Assembly (NCBI RefSeq): GCF_000430745.1
Contig: NZ_KE387229.1
Coordinates: 55,729-119,728, forward strand
DNA from: Fictibacillus gelatini DSM 15865
GTDB taxonomy: Bacteria > Bacillota > Bacilli > Bacillales > Fictibacillaceae
DNA: 64,000 bases
Reading direction: 5' to 3'
Positions 43,172 to 52,746 of this stretch are shown here, piece after piece. Positions within the stretch are counted from its first letter, which is position 1, and every line of letters starts with the position of its first letter. The position numbers and the translations under genes were made by a program. A model generated the notes under the pieces. The model did no database searches, was not told the DNA's origin, and saw nothing but the letters and a program-made list of their open reading frames with translations.

Positions 43172-43900
43172 CTAATGGTTTAATACTCTGCTTAAAAACA
43201 ATTTAGCCCTCTCCGCTTTTGGATTTGCGAAAAATTCCTTCGGGCTTCCTTCTTCGACAATTTGCCCCTCGTCCATAAAAACGATGCGATTGGCTACTTC
43301 GCGGGCAAACCCCATTTCATGTGTTACAACGACCATCGTCATGCCTTCTTCAGCAAGCGACTTCATGACATCGAGCACCTCGCCGATCATTTCCGGATCG
43401 AGTGCCGACGTTGGTTCATCAAACAGCATTAGCTTCGGTTTCATCGCCAGTCCACGGGCAATTGCCACCCGCTGCTGCTGGCCGCCCGAAAGCTGGGAAG
43501 GAAAGGAATATGCCTTATCCGGTATTCCTACTTTTTCCAAATAATACATCGCTGTTTTCTCCGCTTCGCTTTTTTCCACGCCTAACACTTTAATCGGAGC
43601 AAGCGTAATGTTTTGCAAAACCGTTTTATGCGGGTAAAGATTAAAATGCTGGAAGACCATGCCGATGTTTTTACGAAGCTCGTTAATGTTTGTTTTTTTC
43701 TCATTAACGGTTATTCCGTTAACAACAAGCTTGCCATCGGATATCGTCTCCAGGCGGTTAATGCAGCGAAGCAAAGTGCTTTTCCCGGAACCCGAAGGAC
43801 CGACAATAACAACGACTTCCCCCTGTTGTACCTCTAGATTAATATTTTTTAAGACGTGGAAGTCACCGTAATGTTTATTGACTTGTTGAAATGAAATCAA
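43172..43900 (-). CDS. glnQ: Amino acid ABC transporter ATPase (GlnQ-like)
   Basis: 242 aa, equal to B. subtilis GlnQ. Walker [10 protein letters not shown] (about 35), Q-loop [10 protein letters not shown], signature LSGGQQQR (about 135), Walker [15 protein letters not shown] and the switch histidine in [10 protein letters not shown]. Energises the importer. First gene of the operon; upstream 43901-44070 has no clear promoter or nitrogen-control box that I can define. Confidence 0.85.
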   Translation of the reverse strand: MISFQQVNKHYGDFHVLKNINLEVQQGEVVVIVGPSGSGKSTLLRCINRLETISDGKLVVNGITVNEKKTNINELRKNIGMVFQHFNLYPHKTVLQNITLAPIKVLGVEKSEAEKTAMYYLEKVGIPDKAYSFPSQLSGGQQQRVAIARGLAMKPKLMLFDEPTSALDPEMIGEVLDVMKSLAEEGMTMVVVTHEMGFAREVANRIVFMDEGQIVEEGSPKEFFANPKAERAKLFLSRVLNH

Positions 43901-44070
43901 TCCAACCCCCCCTAATGCGATCTATACAAAAATCTTGAACGCCATTATTCAGTTTCCACCCGAGCAAAATAACAGATTTCATTAACTCTTAGGAATTTTC
44001 ACATTACTTATAATTAGATACATCTTCACAAAATCCCTTCTAAATCTTCTGGAAATTTAACAAAATAGTA

Positions 44071-44100
44071 AAAAAGACCTACTTTTTGTAGATCCTTTTT
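44071..44100 (-). terminator. Terminator of the Crp-family gene
   Basis: AAAAAGACCTAC / GTAGATCCTTTTT, a stem with one mismatch, ending in T-runs on both sides, 12 nt beyond the stop. Confidence 0.6.
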
Positions 44101-44112
44101 ACTAAGTGTCTT

Positions 44113-44607
44113 CTATAGTTGGCGTAATACCCGGTTAACCGTCTCTCTTCTTAACCCGATAAATTGACCGATCTCTTCCTGGGTTAATACTTCGTTAATT
44201 TTTACGCCCGGGAAATAATGTTCAAACCATTTTTGCAATTGCTGAACTTTGTCTATCGGTGCAACGGTTGTGAGCTGATCAATCCGCTGTTGCATCATTC
44301 GCAATTTCGTTTGCAAAATTAGCGCAACATCCCTGTATTTTTCAGGATTGGCCGCCAATTCGCTATACCATTCTGCATCCTGAATCATTTCAACTTCTGA
44401 TGTCATTAGCGCTACGGCCGTACCGTTGTATTCTTTCGGGCTAATAAGTGAATGATGGGGAATGATTTCCCCCGGGACGATTAAATTCAGCAATGACTTC
44501 GAGCCATCTTCATGTACTTTCTCAACTTTTAATAACCCGCTTTTCAACAAATAAAGCGGTCCTTGTTCCCCTTGCCTGAACAAAACCTCTCGTTTATGCA
44601 AAAACAA
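44113..44607 (-). CDS. Crp/Fnr-family transcriptional regulator, short form
   Basis: 164 aa, shorter than the usual 220-230 aa; TTG start with AGAGGGTGG about 8 nt upstream. The cyclic-nucleotide-type beta barrel starts late (REVLFRQGEQGPLYLLKSG) and the HTH is at the very end (LTQEEIGQFIGLRRETVNRV), finishing RQL right after the recognition helix, so the C-terminal wing is missing. It may still bind DNA. No Fnr-type cysteines are seen. Expressed from an extended -10 at 44664-44672. Confidence 0.75.
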   Translation of the reverse strand: MFLHKREVLFRQGEQGPLYLLKSGLLKVEKVHEDGSKSLLNLIVPGEIIPHHSLISPKEYNGTAVALMTSEVEMIQDAEWYSELAANPEKYRDVALILQTKLRMMQQRIDQLTTVAPIDKVQQLQKWFEHYFPGVKINEVLTQEEIGQFIGLRRETVNRVLRQL

Positions 44608-44663
44608 AACTATGCCACCCTCTTTTACTTATGTGGCAACGGAAAACACCGTACCTTAGTTCT

Positions 44664-44672
44664 ATTATATCA
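44664..44672 (-). promoter_or_regulatory. Extended -10 of the Crp-family gene, with a 15-bp inverted repeat nearby
   Basis: On the minus strand TGATATAAT is a TGnTATAAT motif. CCAGA-N5-TCTGG (44682-44696) overlaps the -35 position and could be an autoregulatory operator. Confidence 0.5.
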
Positions 44673-44874
44673 TGTTCGAAACCAGACTTTTTCTGGTGGA
44701 TTACCTAAGAAAGGTAAAAGGAAAAGAGTACAACAACAATTATTGCGAGGCGAAACAATTTATAGGATAATTATAAATAATCGGAATTCATTACAAAAAC
44801 TATTCTTCATTTATTTGGTGACAATTATCTAATTAGATTTGAGAAAAAATCGCAGTACTCATCTATCACTGCCT

Positions 44875-45444
44875 TTATTTCCCCCACAACTCCGGCGGGT
44901 TAAGCTCGTAAATTCCATTTTCCCTGAACATGTAATGGTTGGCGATAAATTCTCTTCTAATGGTAGCGTAGTCTTCATGGAAACGTTTAATGTATTCATT
45001 GATTTCTTTTTCCGCATATTGTTTTCCCGGAATCAATCCTTTCACGATATGCTCAAGCACAATGAGCCGTTTTTTTCGCATGGAAGGGATTTGCTTCAAT
45101 GTACCGTCCGCGGCAAAGAAGTTGTTAAGCACACTATATTTCTCGTTTTCTTTTTTGTTCACTGGCATAACGGCCTCCACCCCGATCTTTAAAATGGCCT
45201 CTGCATTTTGCTTCAGCTTTTTTTCATCCAAGTAAAAGTAAATCGTGTTTTTATCTCTTCGTTCATAAATTAAACCGGCATCCCTTAGCTTAGAAATGTG
45301 ATGCGTGATGGTCGGCGGCTTTACCCCTAGTTTTCCGGCAAGCGCCTGGCCGTGCAAGGGACCGTTTTTCAACAATGCCAATATCCGAATCCGCGTCACG
45401 TCCCCCAACGCTTTATGAAACTGAACTAACCGATCAAGCTGCAT
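44875..45444 (-). CDS. ArsR-type regulator with DUF2087 domain
   Basis: 189 aa. Winged HTH in residues 1-90: FHKALGDVTRIRILALLKNG, LGVKPPTITHHISKLRDAG, YYFYLD-like wing. No metal-binding CxC is seen. Residues 100-185 are a DUF2087 domain with EKEINEYIKRFHEDYATIRR and NGIYELNPPELW. Targets and signal unknown. Neighbouring CTAATTAG repeats on both sides may be its operators. Confidence 0.82.
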   Translation of the reverse strand: MQLDRLVQFHKALGDVTRIRILALLKNGPLHGQALAGKLGVKPPTITHHISKLRDAGLIYERRDKNTIYFYLDEKKLKQNAEAILKIGVEAVMPVNKKENEKYSVLNNFFAADGTLKQIPSMRKKRLIVLEHIVKGLIPGKQYAEKEINEYIKRFHEDYATIRREFIANHYMFRENGIYELNPPELWGK

Positions 45445-45456
45445 AACTGCCTCCTT

Positions 45457-45480
45457 CTAATTAGATATTCATTTAATTAG
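45457..45480. promoter_or_regulatory. Possible ArsR-type operator
   Basis: CTAATTAG (45457-45464) and TTAATTAG (45473-45480) are 16 bp apart just upstream of the ArsR-type gene; a third CTAATTAG lies beyond its 3' end at about 44830-44837. Binding is a guess. Confidence 0.35.
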
Positions 45481-45523
45481 TTATTTATATAATTCCATAA
45501 TTTTCCCATTTTGTAAAGACAAA

Positions 45524-45553
45524 AAAGAGAGCGAATCTCGTTTCGCTCTCTTT
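45524..45553 (-). terminator. Terminator of the ABC-2 type operon
   Basis: A perfect 11-bp stem AAAGAGAGCGA / TCGCTCTCTTT with an 8-nt loop, 32 nt beyond the last stop. Confidence 0.8.
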
Positions 45554-45585
45554 CCGATAAATTGCTTTATATCATATTTGCGGTT

Positions 45586-46236
45586 CTAAAACAAACGTAG
45601 GTTCGTTTTCTTCCGCAAATAAAGATGTCCAAATACAAATAAAATAACGGATATGCAACCATTTAAAAGGACGGAAAAGATAATTTGATCAAAGGACAAC
45701 GGTTCTGTATTGAATGACATAATATGGAAAACAGGGATTATACTCCCTTCAGTCAAAAATTCTGTCGATACATAGGCTACAATCATCAAAATGGGAACCA
45801 TTACTTTTTTCGTCAAAAGGATAATGACAAATCCAATTGATATATACAGCAAAGACTCTGCCGCATATTGGATAAATAAAACAAAAAAATTAGCATCCGG
45901 GAAGCGAACGATAAGGAACATACAGCAAATTGCGATCAATATTTCATATAATGCGGAAAAAACACCTATTCTCAAGAGCCCATGTTCTTCCGCTTTAAGA
46001 GGATAACTATAAAGGAGGTCAGATCCCCCTTCTTCAAAATAATCATGGTAAAGGAAAATGATCCACCAAGCGGAAAAAGGAACAATAAGAAACTCCATTT
46101 GCTTTAAAAGAATAAAAGAAAGTTCCTTTTCCCCAAATAAAAACTGGAAAACAAAGAAAAGGAAGGGCAAAAACGAAAAGTAAAATGCATAACCGATCGC
46201 TTTAATTTCAAAAGAAAAATCAATCTTTTTAAACAT
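45586..46236 (-). CDS. Six-helix membrane protein, ABC-2 permease-like
   Basis: 216 aa with about six membrane helices. Overlaps the end of the ATPase gene by 8 nt. A conserved-looking cytoplasmic segment reads HDYFEEGGSDLLYSYPLKAE, as in ABC-2 permeases of the bacitracin/antibiotic export type. Probably the small permease of a three-gene exporter. Substrate unknown. Confidence 0.65.
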   Translation of the reverse strand: MFKKIDFSFEIKAIGYAFYFSFLPFLFFVFQFLFGEKELSFILLKQMEFLIVPFSAWWIIFLYHDYFEEGGSDLLYSYPLKAEEHGLLRIGVFSALYEILIAICCMFLIVRFPDANFFVLFIQYAAESLLYISIGFVIILLTKKVMVPILMIVAYVSTEFLTEGSIIPVFHIMSFNTEPLSFDQIIFSVLLNGCISVILFVFGHLYLRKKTNLRLF

Positions 46237-47098
46237 ATGAAAGGTTTTTCCTCGTCACATAAAGATATGTGTCTTCAAGGGTCGTTTGGACTTCCCGTGC
46301 ATCAGGTAAGCGGCTTTCCGAGAAAAATCGAATTAAGTAGCGATTGCTTAGTTGTTTTGTTGAAATAATATTCTCTTCTACGATTGGTACAGGAGTATCA
46401 AAAGGTATTTCTATTTCCCAAACTTTCCCTTCTGTGATTTCCGCCAGTTCTTTTCTTGTTCCCGTTTGTAAGACTTTCCCTTTTTTAATAATCGCAATAT
46501 TGTCACAAGTAGATTCCAAATCTTCAACAATGTGTGTCGATATTATTATAATTCGGCCTTCAGCTAAACTCCTTAACAGTCTGCAAAAGCGAACACGTTC
46601 CTCTATATCCAGGCCCGCTGTCGGCTCGTCAACAATGATGATTTTGGGATCCCCGATTAAAGCCTGAGCGATCCCCAATCTACGAAGCATACCTCCAGAA
46701 AGGTTTTTTACTTTTTTATATTTCTGATCTGTTAAATTTACAGATTCTAATATCCGATTAATTACTTCCTTTCTCTTCTCCTTTTCTGTAACCCCTTTTA
46801 AAACAGCAAAATGATTCATGACTTCTTCTACATTAAGTGATTTATAGATAGAAAAATGCTGGGGGAGATAACCTAATTGTTTCTTAACGTCGTGAACCCT
46901 TTCCCAGGTTAGATCACCATATTGAATCTTCCCTTGATCAGGACTCTCGAGTGTCGAAATCATCCGCATAAGAGTAGTTTTCCCCGCACCATTAGGCCCA
47001 AGAAGTCCAAACGTCCCTTTAATTTGAAGGGAAATACGGTCTAATACTAATTTTCCTCCAAACTTCTTTACAACATCATCTATTACTAAAGCCGTCAC
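46229..47098 (-). CDS. ABC transporter ATPase (ABC-2 type exporter)
   Basis: 289 aa from the GTG at 47098 with AGGAAAGGTGG upstream; it overlaps the upstream stop by 4 nt (GTGA). Walker A LGPNGAGKTTLMRM (about 36), signature NLSGGMLRRLGIAQAL (about 137), Walker B IIIVDEPTAGLDIEE and H-loop IIISTHIVED. C-terminal 70 residues are the DUF4162-like tail of drug-export ATPases. Confidence 0.85.
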   Translation of the reverse strand: MTALVIDDVVKKFGGKLVLDRISLQIKGTFGLLGPNGAGKTTLMRMISTLESPDQGKIQYGDLTWERVHDVKKQLGYLPQHFSIYKSLNVEEVMNHFAVLKGVTEKEKRKEVINRILESVNLTDQKYKKVKNLSGGMLRRLGIAQALIGDPKIIIVDEPTAGLDIEERVRFCRLLRSLAEGRIIIISTHIVEDLESTCDNIAIIKKGKVLQTGTRKELAEITEGKVWEIEIPFDTPVPIVEENIISTKQLSNRYLIRFFSESRLPDAREVQTTLEDTYLYVTRKNLSYV

Positions 47099-49134
47099 TG
47101 TTTTCCACCTTTCCTGTATGTATTTAATAGCTTTTCTAACTGATCCCATGAGTCGTTTCCTGAGTGTAATAAGTAGTACCACTGCTTGCAAAATTGAGTT
47201 TTTTCTTTTATACCTTTATTGCTTTTTAGCCACTCAGACAATTGATGAAGCACCACTTGTTTTGATCCATTACCAGGAACTTTATTGAACCACTCTATGA
47301 AGTCTCCATCATCTTTAATATGATTTTTCTTATTGTAAATATAGGAATACATTAAATCAAAGGCATGTAAATAATCTCTATCCTCAACTTTAATATTTTC
47401 ATATTTCCATGTTAAAGCAGGAACTATCCAGTACGTATAGTAGGCTGGAATATCAATTAACCAGGAATTTGATGGATTCCCAAGAATAAGCGTATCAGGA
47501 GAATACCACATGACTTCTTCCATTGAGCTGTCCGCAATAGAAAGAATCGGTATCATCATGATTTTGTCTGGATAGTCCACATTTTTAATGTTCAAATCAT
47601 TTGCGGTTGCTTTCATAACATTTTCGGTTGCGGATTTGAATTCATTATAATTTAGTCCTTTTGTATCACCTGGAAAAATCAATTCTGTACTTCCAACGCG
47701 TTTCGATTGTAGTTCCCCTGAGAGGAGCGTTAAACCGGTAAATGATTTTCCTTCCCATTTCCCATTGTTTCTTTTAGTGAGATTTGTATAAAGTGGTTTT
47801 CTCCCTTCATATGACAAAACATAACGGGTTAAATTATCGGTTTGATGGTTATTTCTAACTAGTCGTCCATATCGATCCATTTGAAAAGCAGGTTTTACAT
47901 TTACAGAAGGCAGCCAGTTAAAATAATAAGGCAAATAAACAGCTCGTTGATTAGCATAAAACAAAGGAGAGCTGTTTCCCTCGTATTGAAAGATTAATTG
48001 AAGGGGTTGTCCTTTTTTCCAATCTTTTTTCAAAGAAACGGTAACCGCATCATTTTGTTGCCTAAACTTTACGGCTTTCCCATTGGCTTCAACCCGTTTT
48101 ATTTTTAGACCGTGATATAAAGATAATGGGAGGATTTTAATTGTTTTGCCAGTTTTATTTTGAACATCCATTTCCACTCTGGCACTTAATGATCTCTTGA
48201 TCTTAAGGTCAATTTTATAAGTAGTAACTTGTATCTTTTTTTGATCAAGAACTGGCTGCTTCTTGCTATAATAGAGAGCTTCAGCCTCTTCCCGTGGACG
48301 ATCTGCATTGATCCCGGAGGCATATAATTGCCATTTCAAACTTAACCCATAGGAAATCAAACCAAATGAAAGCATTAATACAAAAATACAGCTCAAGGTT
48401 GTTTTTTTGTTTAGAAGATGATGCCTGTAATTCAAGTAAAAAACAAAAATAATACTGATCACAACAAGCCATTCAAAATGTTTAAGCCAATAAAACCAAT
48501 CAATCGATAATCCATATAATCGATCATATAATCCCGTAGGGTTTGGTTCCCCTAAATTTAACCACTTAGAAACCCGCTGCAAATGATCTCCTAAAAAAAT
48601 GTAATTGACAGGTCCAATCAATGCCCATACAACAAGCGATACAGGAAAAACCATTTTCCCTTTAATGAACAGTGCTAATAGCATCCCAATAAAGTAGCTG
48701 ATTAAAAAAGTTAACCCAAAGTATAATAAACAATATAAAAACGCACTGAAAAATAAATGAGTGAAAGGGTACCCGCGACAAAGATAGTAAATCACATAAA
48801 AAAGATAAAATAGAAAACTAATAAAAAGAGCTAATAAAATCCCATATAGAAGTTTTGCCAGCAATTTTACTAGAGACGCATCTTTAATAGTAAGAAATAA
48901 ATCTTCTAGTTGATGTGTATCTTCAATCTGGACAACAAAAATGCCAAATAATAAAAACGCAAGAATTCCTCCTTGCACTAAAAAACTGGTAGCTGTTAAT
49001 ACTTCTCCAGGTGATGGAATATCTGTAAGTGCAAGATATTCATAAGATAAAAAACCAATAAGAAGTACCCAGAACAAAGGCTGCCGTTTAAATTGTAACC
49101 ATGTGATGTAGACCGTATTAAATAAGCTTTTCAA
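47095..49134 (-). CDS. ABC-2 permease fused to a peptidase-M1-like ectodomain
   Basis: 679 aa. Seven to eight helices in residues 1-260 make an ABC-2-like membrane half. Residues 280-679 are extracytoplasmic: a beta domain with MDVQNKTGKTIKILPLSLYH and WKKGQPLQLIFQYEG, typical of the N-terminal saddle of M1 aminopeptidases, then a helical part. No HExxH zinc motif is present, so it is probably not a peptidase. First gene of the three-gene exporter operon. AT-rich compared with the ald region. Role unknown. Confidence 0.65.
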   Translation of the reverse strand: MKSLFNTVYITWLQFKRQPLFWVLLIGFLSYEYLALTDIPSPGEVLTATSFLVQGGILAFLLFGIFVVQIEDTHQLEDLFLTIKDASLVKLLAKLLYGILLALFISFLFYLFYVIYYLCRGYPFTHLFFSAFLYCLLYFGLTFLISYFIGMLLALFIKGKMVFPVSLVVWALIGPVNYIFLGDHLQRVSKWLNLGEPNPTGLYDRLYGLSIDWFYWLKHFEWLVVISIIFVFYLNYRHHLLNKKTTLSCIFVLMLSFGLISYGLSLKWQLYASGINADRPREEAEALYYSKKQPVLDQKKIQVTTYKIDLKIKRSLSARVEMDVQNKTGKTIKILPLSLYHGLKIKRVEANGKAVKFRQQNDAVTVSLKKDWKKGQPLQLIFQYEGNSSPLFYANQRAVYLPYYFNWLPSVNVKPAFQMDRYGRLVRNNHQTDNLTRYVLSYEGRKPLYTNLTKRNNGKWEGKSFTGLTLLSGELQSKRVGSTELIFPGDTKGLNYNEFKSATENVMKATANDLNIKNVDYPDKIMMIPILSIADSSMEEVMWYSPDTLILGNPSNSWLIDIPAYYTYWIVPALTWKYENIKVEDRDYLHAFDLMYSYIYNKKNHIKDDGDFIEWFNKVPGNGSKQVVLHQLSEWLKSNKGIKEKTQFCKQWYYLLHSGNDSWDQLEKLLNTYRKGGKQ

Positions 49135-49275
49135 AAAGATTTCCTCCTATGGAAATTCAAAAATAAAATGAATTAGGGAAAATATGCTTTGAACTCCCAA
49201 ATGTACCCAGATTATTTTAACATGACAAAAATCCCCTTACAATTCTAGTAAAAATATTTAGTAATCCAACAGTAA

Positions 49276-49310
49276 AAAACAACCTTTTCACTCACTGAAA
49301 AGGTTGTTTT
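49276..49310 (-). terminator. Terminator beyond the amino acid permease gene
   Basis: AACAACCTTTTC / GAAAAGGTTGTT stem, with T-runs on both strands, after the ancestral stop of the permease at 49321. Confidence 0.8.
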
Positions 49311-49320
49311 GCTTAGAAGT

Positions 49321-50752
49321 CTATTGTTCTCCTGCCTTTACATCAAGGTTGCTATTTACATCCGGAAGGGTCGAGGTTTTTTTATTTACCCTACCATACC
49401 GGATATAGTTAAAGATAACACAAAAGCATAAAGCCAAGTCCGTAAAGTACGGCTGAGCGCTGCGTCGGGTCAAAAAGCGGGTAGATCAAAACGACGGCGC
49501 ACATGATCAAGCAAAGGATCGGGACAAATGGATACAATGGCGCCCGATATTGCAGGTTTTCCAGTTTCCCGCCTTCTTTTATATACTGCCTGCGGAAATT
49601 GAACTGCGACAGGGCGATTCCCATCCAGGTGATTGTAATCGCAATCCCTGAGACGGACATTAAAAAGACAAAGACCGTATCTGCCGCAATGACACTTGTC
49701 AGTAGCGAAAGAAGCGAAAACCCAAGGGAAACGAACAATGCATTCAGTGGAATCCCGCGTTTCGTCAGTTTACCAAAAGCGGGGTGTGCCATTTGATTAT
49801 TCGACAGTGCCCAGAGCAGCCGGGTCGATGCATAAAGACAGGAGTTCCCTACAGAAAGTACAGCTGTTAAAATAACAACATTCATTATATCTGCCGCATA
49901 TGGAATGCCTACCGAGTCAAAAACCGTCACAAACGGGCTTTTCAGTAAGCCAAGGTCTTTTGCCGGAAATAAGGCCGAAAGAATCACAACCGATGCGACA
50001 TAAAAAATGAGGATGCGAAAGACGACATTGCGAATCGCTTTCGGAATATTTTTCACCGGATCATCGCTTTCGCCTGCGGCAATGCCGATAATCTCCGATC
50101 CTTGATAGGAAAATACGACGCTCATCATCGTTACAAATACGATCGAAAACCCTTTAGGAAACAATCCTCCGCCGCTCGTAAAATTAGAGAAAAACGGAGC
50201 AGGTTTCCCATCCATGTGAATCAAGCCAAAAACGGCGGCCCCACCAATAATGATGAATAAAATAACAGCAAGAACTTTAAGCCCTGAAAACCAATATTCC
50301 GCTTCGGCAAACGCTTTCGTCGTCAAGGCATTGATCGAAAATAGCAACACGATAAAAAATAGGCACCATATCCATACAGGCGTATGGGGAAACCACCGTT
50401 TCATCAGCACACCAGCCGCCGTAAACTCTGCACCGGCTGTGACGGCGGAACACATCCAATACATCCAGCCGAGCATGAATCCAGTGCCAGGTCCGATGAA
50501 TCTCGTCGCATATTCCTGAAAAGAGCCGGTGACTGGCATGAAGACCGATAACTCACCAAGACAAACCATGACTAAGTATAAAAGAAGTCCGCCGGCTAAA
50601 AACGCGACAATCGCTCCGCCCGGTCCAGCTTGATTAATGGTAAGCCCGGCATTCAGAAATAAGCCTGTTCCGATGACCCCACCGAGGGACAACATGAATA
50701 AATGCCTGCTTTTCATTGACCGTTTTAGTTGGGTATTCTTCTCCTGTTCCAT
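49321..50752 (-). pseudogene. Amino acid permease (APC/AAT family), C-terminus frameshifted
   Basis: The intact reading from the ATG at 50752 gives 447 aa to a stop at 49409: twelve-helix AAT-family permease with SLGGVIGTGLFLNAGLTI (about 18-35) and FSYQGSEIIGIAAGES (about 214). It ends abruptly at GFMLLCYL. With one base added near 49418-49424, the frame continues CVIFNYIRYGRVNKKTS to a stop at 49321, adding about 30 residues typical of the family's tail. Transport may survive because only the last helix end and tail are affected. Third gene of the guanidino-catabolic operon; probably imports arginine-type or related substrates. Confidence 0.75.
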
Positions 50753-50864
50753 TACAAAACCCTCTCTTTAAAAGGATAGAAAAAATAGATGGAATCTTCA
50801 GATAAAATAATTTATACGGATCCACCTTCAGGAAAATAGATTCGGCCTAAAGGTGAACCGTCTG

Positions 50865-51743
50865 TTATAAGCGGTATAGCGGGCTTGTCAAACAAGTGGG
50901 GCCGCCTGTCCCTTTCAAAGAAATTTCTTCTCCTTCATATTCGAATACTTCTGCTCCCTCGGCTTCAAGCATGCTTTTCGTTTCACGATTGCCCGTTAAC
51001 ATTAAGCACTTTCTTGGCGCAAGGGCAAGCACATTGGACCCTAACGTATCGTATTCGTTCTTCGGCACTTCAATCAGCTTGATTCCTCTTTCCATTAATA
51101 GCTCTCTGAATGAAACGGGCATCAATTCAGAATAGACGACAGCTAAATCACGATCAACCAGGCTAATGATCGACATTAAATGCAAACATTCGTCAGGTCC
51201 GTTTCCGTGCGGAAGCTGAACGACAATAAACTCATCAACTAATTCTTTTGTTATCTCCCGTAATTGACGGATTCCTTCATCATTTGTACGATACCCGCGC
51301 CCGACAGCGAGTGTTCGTTCATCAAGCCAGACGACATCTCCGCCTTCCACTCTTCCTTCACCGGTTATCGCTCCAAGAATAGGGATCCCGATTTTCGAAA
51401 AATAGGCCTCCGTCGCCCCTGGTTCTCCCTGGCGCAACCATTTCCCGGGCTTTAAGAGAATCGCTCCCTGTTTCGTGAGTTTAACGGAATCATGGGCGTA
51501 AATGGAATCGAGCCCGGCTTCATCTGATCGCGGAAGGTAATGGACATTTGGAACATGTTCTTTTAAAAGGCGTTCAAACTTCTCATATTCTTCTAACGCT
51601 TTATCATAATCGGGACAACTTACATAGCGATACTCTTCCCAATGTTTACGAAGATGGTCCTGATTGATGAAGGCATTTTTCGGATGTTTTATTAAAACAC
51701 TTTCTAATTTCCCGACCATCGATTGGCATCCGTACTTCATCAT
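50865..51743 (-). CDS. Arginine deiminase / amidinotransferase-fold hydrolase
   Basis: 292 aa. Pentein fold with catalytic-triad positions visible: RVEGGDVVWLDERTL (Glu/Asp, about 133), HGNGPDECLHLM (about 190) with a histidine, and the cysteine near the C-terminus in GGPTCLTSPL. Guanidino-modifying: it hydrolyses (or transfers) the amidino group of an arginine-like substrate. It sits 20 nt after the DDAH-type gene; both are on the same operon. Could be an arginine deiminase, a DDAH paralogue or a citrulline-forming enzyme; the substrate cannot be told. Confidence 0.75.
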   Translation of the reverse strand: MMKYGCQSMVGKLESVLIKHPKNAFINQDHLRKHWEEYRYVSCPDYDKALEEYEKFERLLKEHVPNVHYLPRSDEAGLDSIYAHDSVKLTKQGAILLKPGKWLRQGEPGATEAYFSKIGIPILGAITGEGRVEGGDVVWLDERTLAVGRGYRTNDEGIRQLREITKELVDEFIVVQLPHGNGPDECLHLMSIISLVDRDLAVVYSELMPVSFRELLMERGIKLIEVPKNEYDTLGSNVLALAPRKCLMLTGNRETKSMLEAEGAEVFEYEGEEISLKGTGGPTCLTSPLYRL

Positions 51744-51763
51744 GTCACCCCTATTTCAGCGTA

Positions 51764-52525
51764 TTAAAATCGTAAGGAAAGACAGCTCAATCCTCCGTCC
51801 TGTTTTTGGAATTCGGACATTTCTAATTCGATGACATCATAGCCGGCATCCACTATTTTTTTCTTCGTATTTTCATAGCCTTTAGGAATAATGACATAAT
51901 CGTTGACACGAATGCAGTTTGCTGCGTATTCCTCTTCTTTTTCTACGACAATGCGGTTAAACGATTGGAAAAGCTCGCTATCCACAAACTCACCGGCCAG
52001 TACAAGGTCATTGTTGCCTAAATAAGCGATACCTGTTTTCAAATGGAAAAATTCCTTTAGCGGCACGATCGTTGCACCATATCCGTATTTTTCTAAAATC
52101 TGTTTTAGCTGGTTGGCCCCTTCCTCATTTGTTCGATCCGACAGGCCGATGTAAAAATGGTTTTCCACTTGAAGGACATCTCCTCCATCTAAGGTACCCG
52201 GGGAATGGATGGATTCGATCGTTTGATAAAAGTCTTTAATCACTTCCTTCATGTCAATGATTTCACCGTTGCGGCTTTCGGCTCCTGGATTCGTAATGAC
52301 AGCAAACTTCTCGGTCAAAACGGCCGTATCCTCTACAAATGTAGAATCAGGATAGTTCTCATCTGCTTCAAGTTCGGTGACCTCAACCCCGCATTTTTTT
52401 AGCGCCTCAACATAAGCTTTATGCTGTGTAAGAAGTTTTTCATAATCCGGTTTTCCTAAATTCGACGTCGTTAGTCCATTCACATAACTTTTTCCCGGTT
52501 GTCGCACGATAACATGTTTAAACAT
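51764..52525 (-). CDS. Dimethylarginine dimethylaminohydrolase-like (DDAH)
   Basis: 253 aa, the usual DDAH length. YPDSTFVEDTAVL (about 58-70, catalytic Glu/Asp region), TLDGGDVLQVENHFYIGLS, the histidine in EFFHLKTGIAYL (about 165) and the nucleophilic cysteine in DGGLSCLSLRF at the C-terminus. DDAH converts Nω-methylated arginines to citrulline and a methylamine; some bacterial members prefer other guanidines. First gene of the minus-strand operon, divergent from the IclR regulator. Confidence 0.82.
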   Translation of the reverse strand: MFKHVIVRQPGKSYVNGLTTSNLGKPDYEKLLTQHKAYVEALKKCGVEVTELEADENYPDSTFVEDTAVLTEKFAVITNPGAESRNGEIIDMKEVIKDFYQTIESIHSPGTLDGGDVLQVENHFYIGLSDRTNEEGANQLKQILEKYGYGATIVPLKEFFHLKTGIAYLGNNDLVLAGEFVDSELFQSFNRIVVEKEEEYAANCIRVNDYVIIPKGYENTKKKIVDAGYDVIELEMSEFQKQDGGLSCLSLRF

Positions 52526-52558
52526 ATAAAAATTCCTCCCCTGTATCTTTCCATATAA

Positions 52559-52572
52559 TGAAAACGCTTTCG
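52559..52572. promoter_or_regulatory. cre-like site upstream of the DDAH operon
   Basis: TGAAAACGCTTTCG matches TGNAANCGNTNNCA at all fixed positions except the last A. It would allow CcpA control of the amidinohydrolase operon. Confidence 0.5.
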
Positions 52573-52746
52573 GAATAATGAAAAATTTATTTTTAATTTA
52601 AAACATCCCAAACCGGATTGTCAAGAATTTGTTCGAAAATTTATTTTTTTCGGAAAAATCATTAGCCTTATTGCCATCATTCTCATATTCATGGTATAAA
52701 ATGAGTAATACTAGACAAAACGACAGAAAACTGTAAGGGGTTTCAA

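Noticed and set aside
44113..44607. Broken Crp-family gene
   Set aside because: Short, but start, ribosome site, promoter and terminator are all in place, and both domains are recognisable; no further coding sequence continues in other frames at either end.
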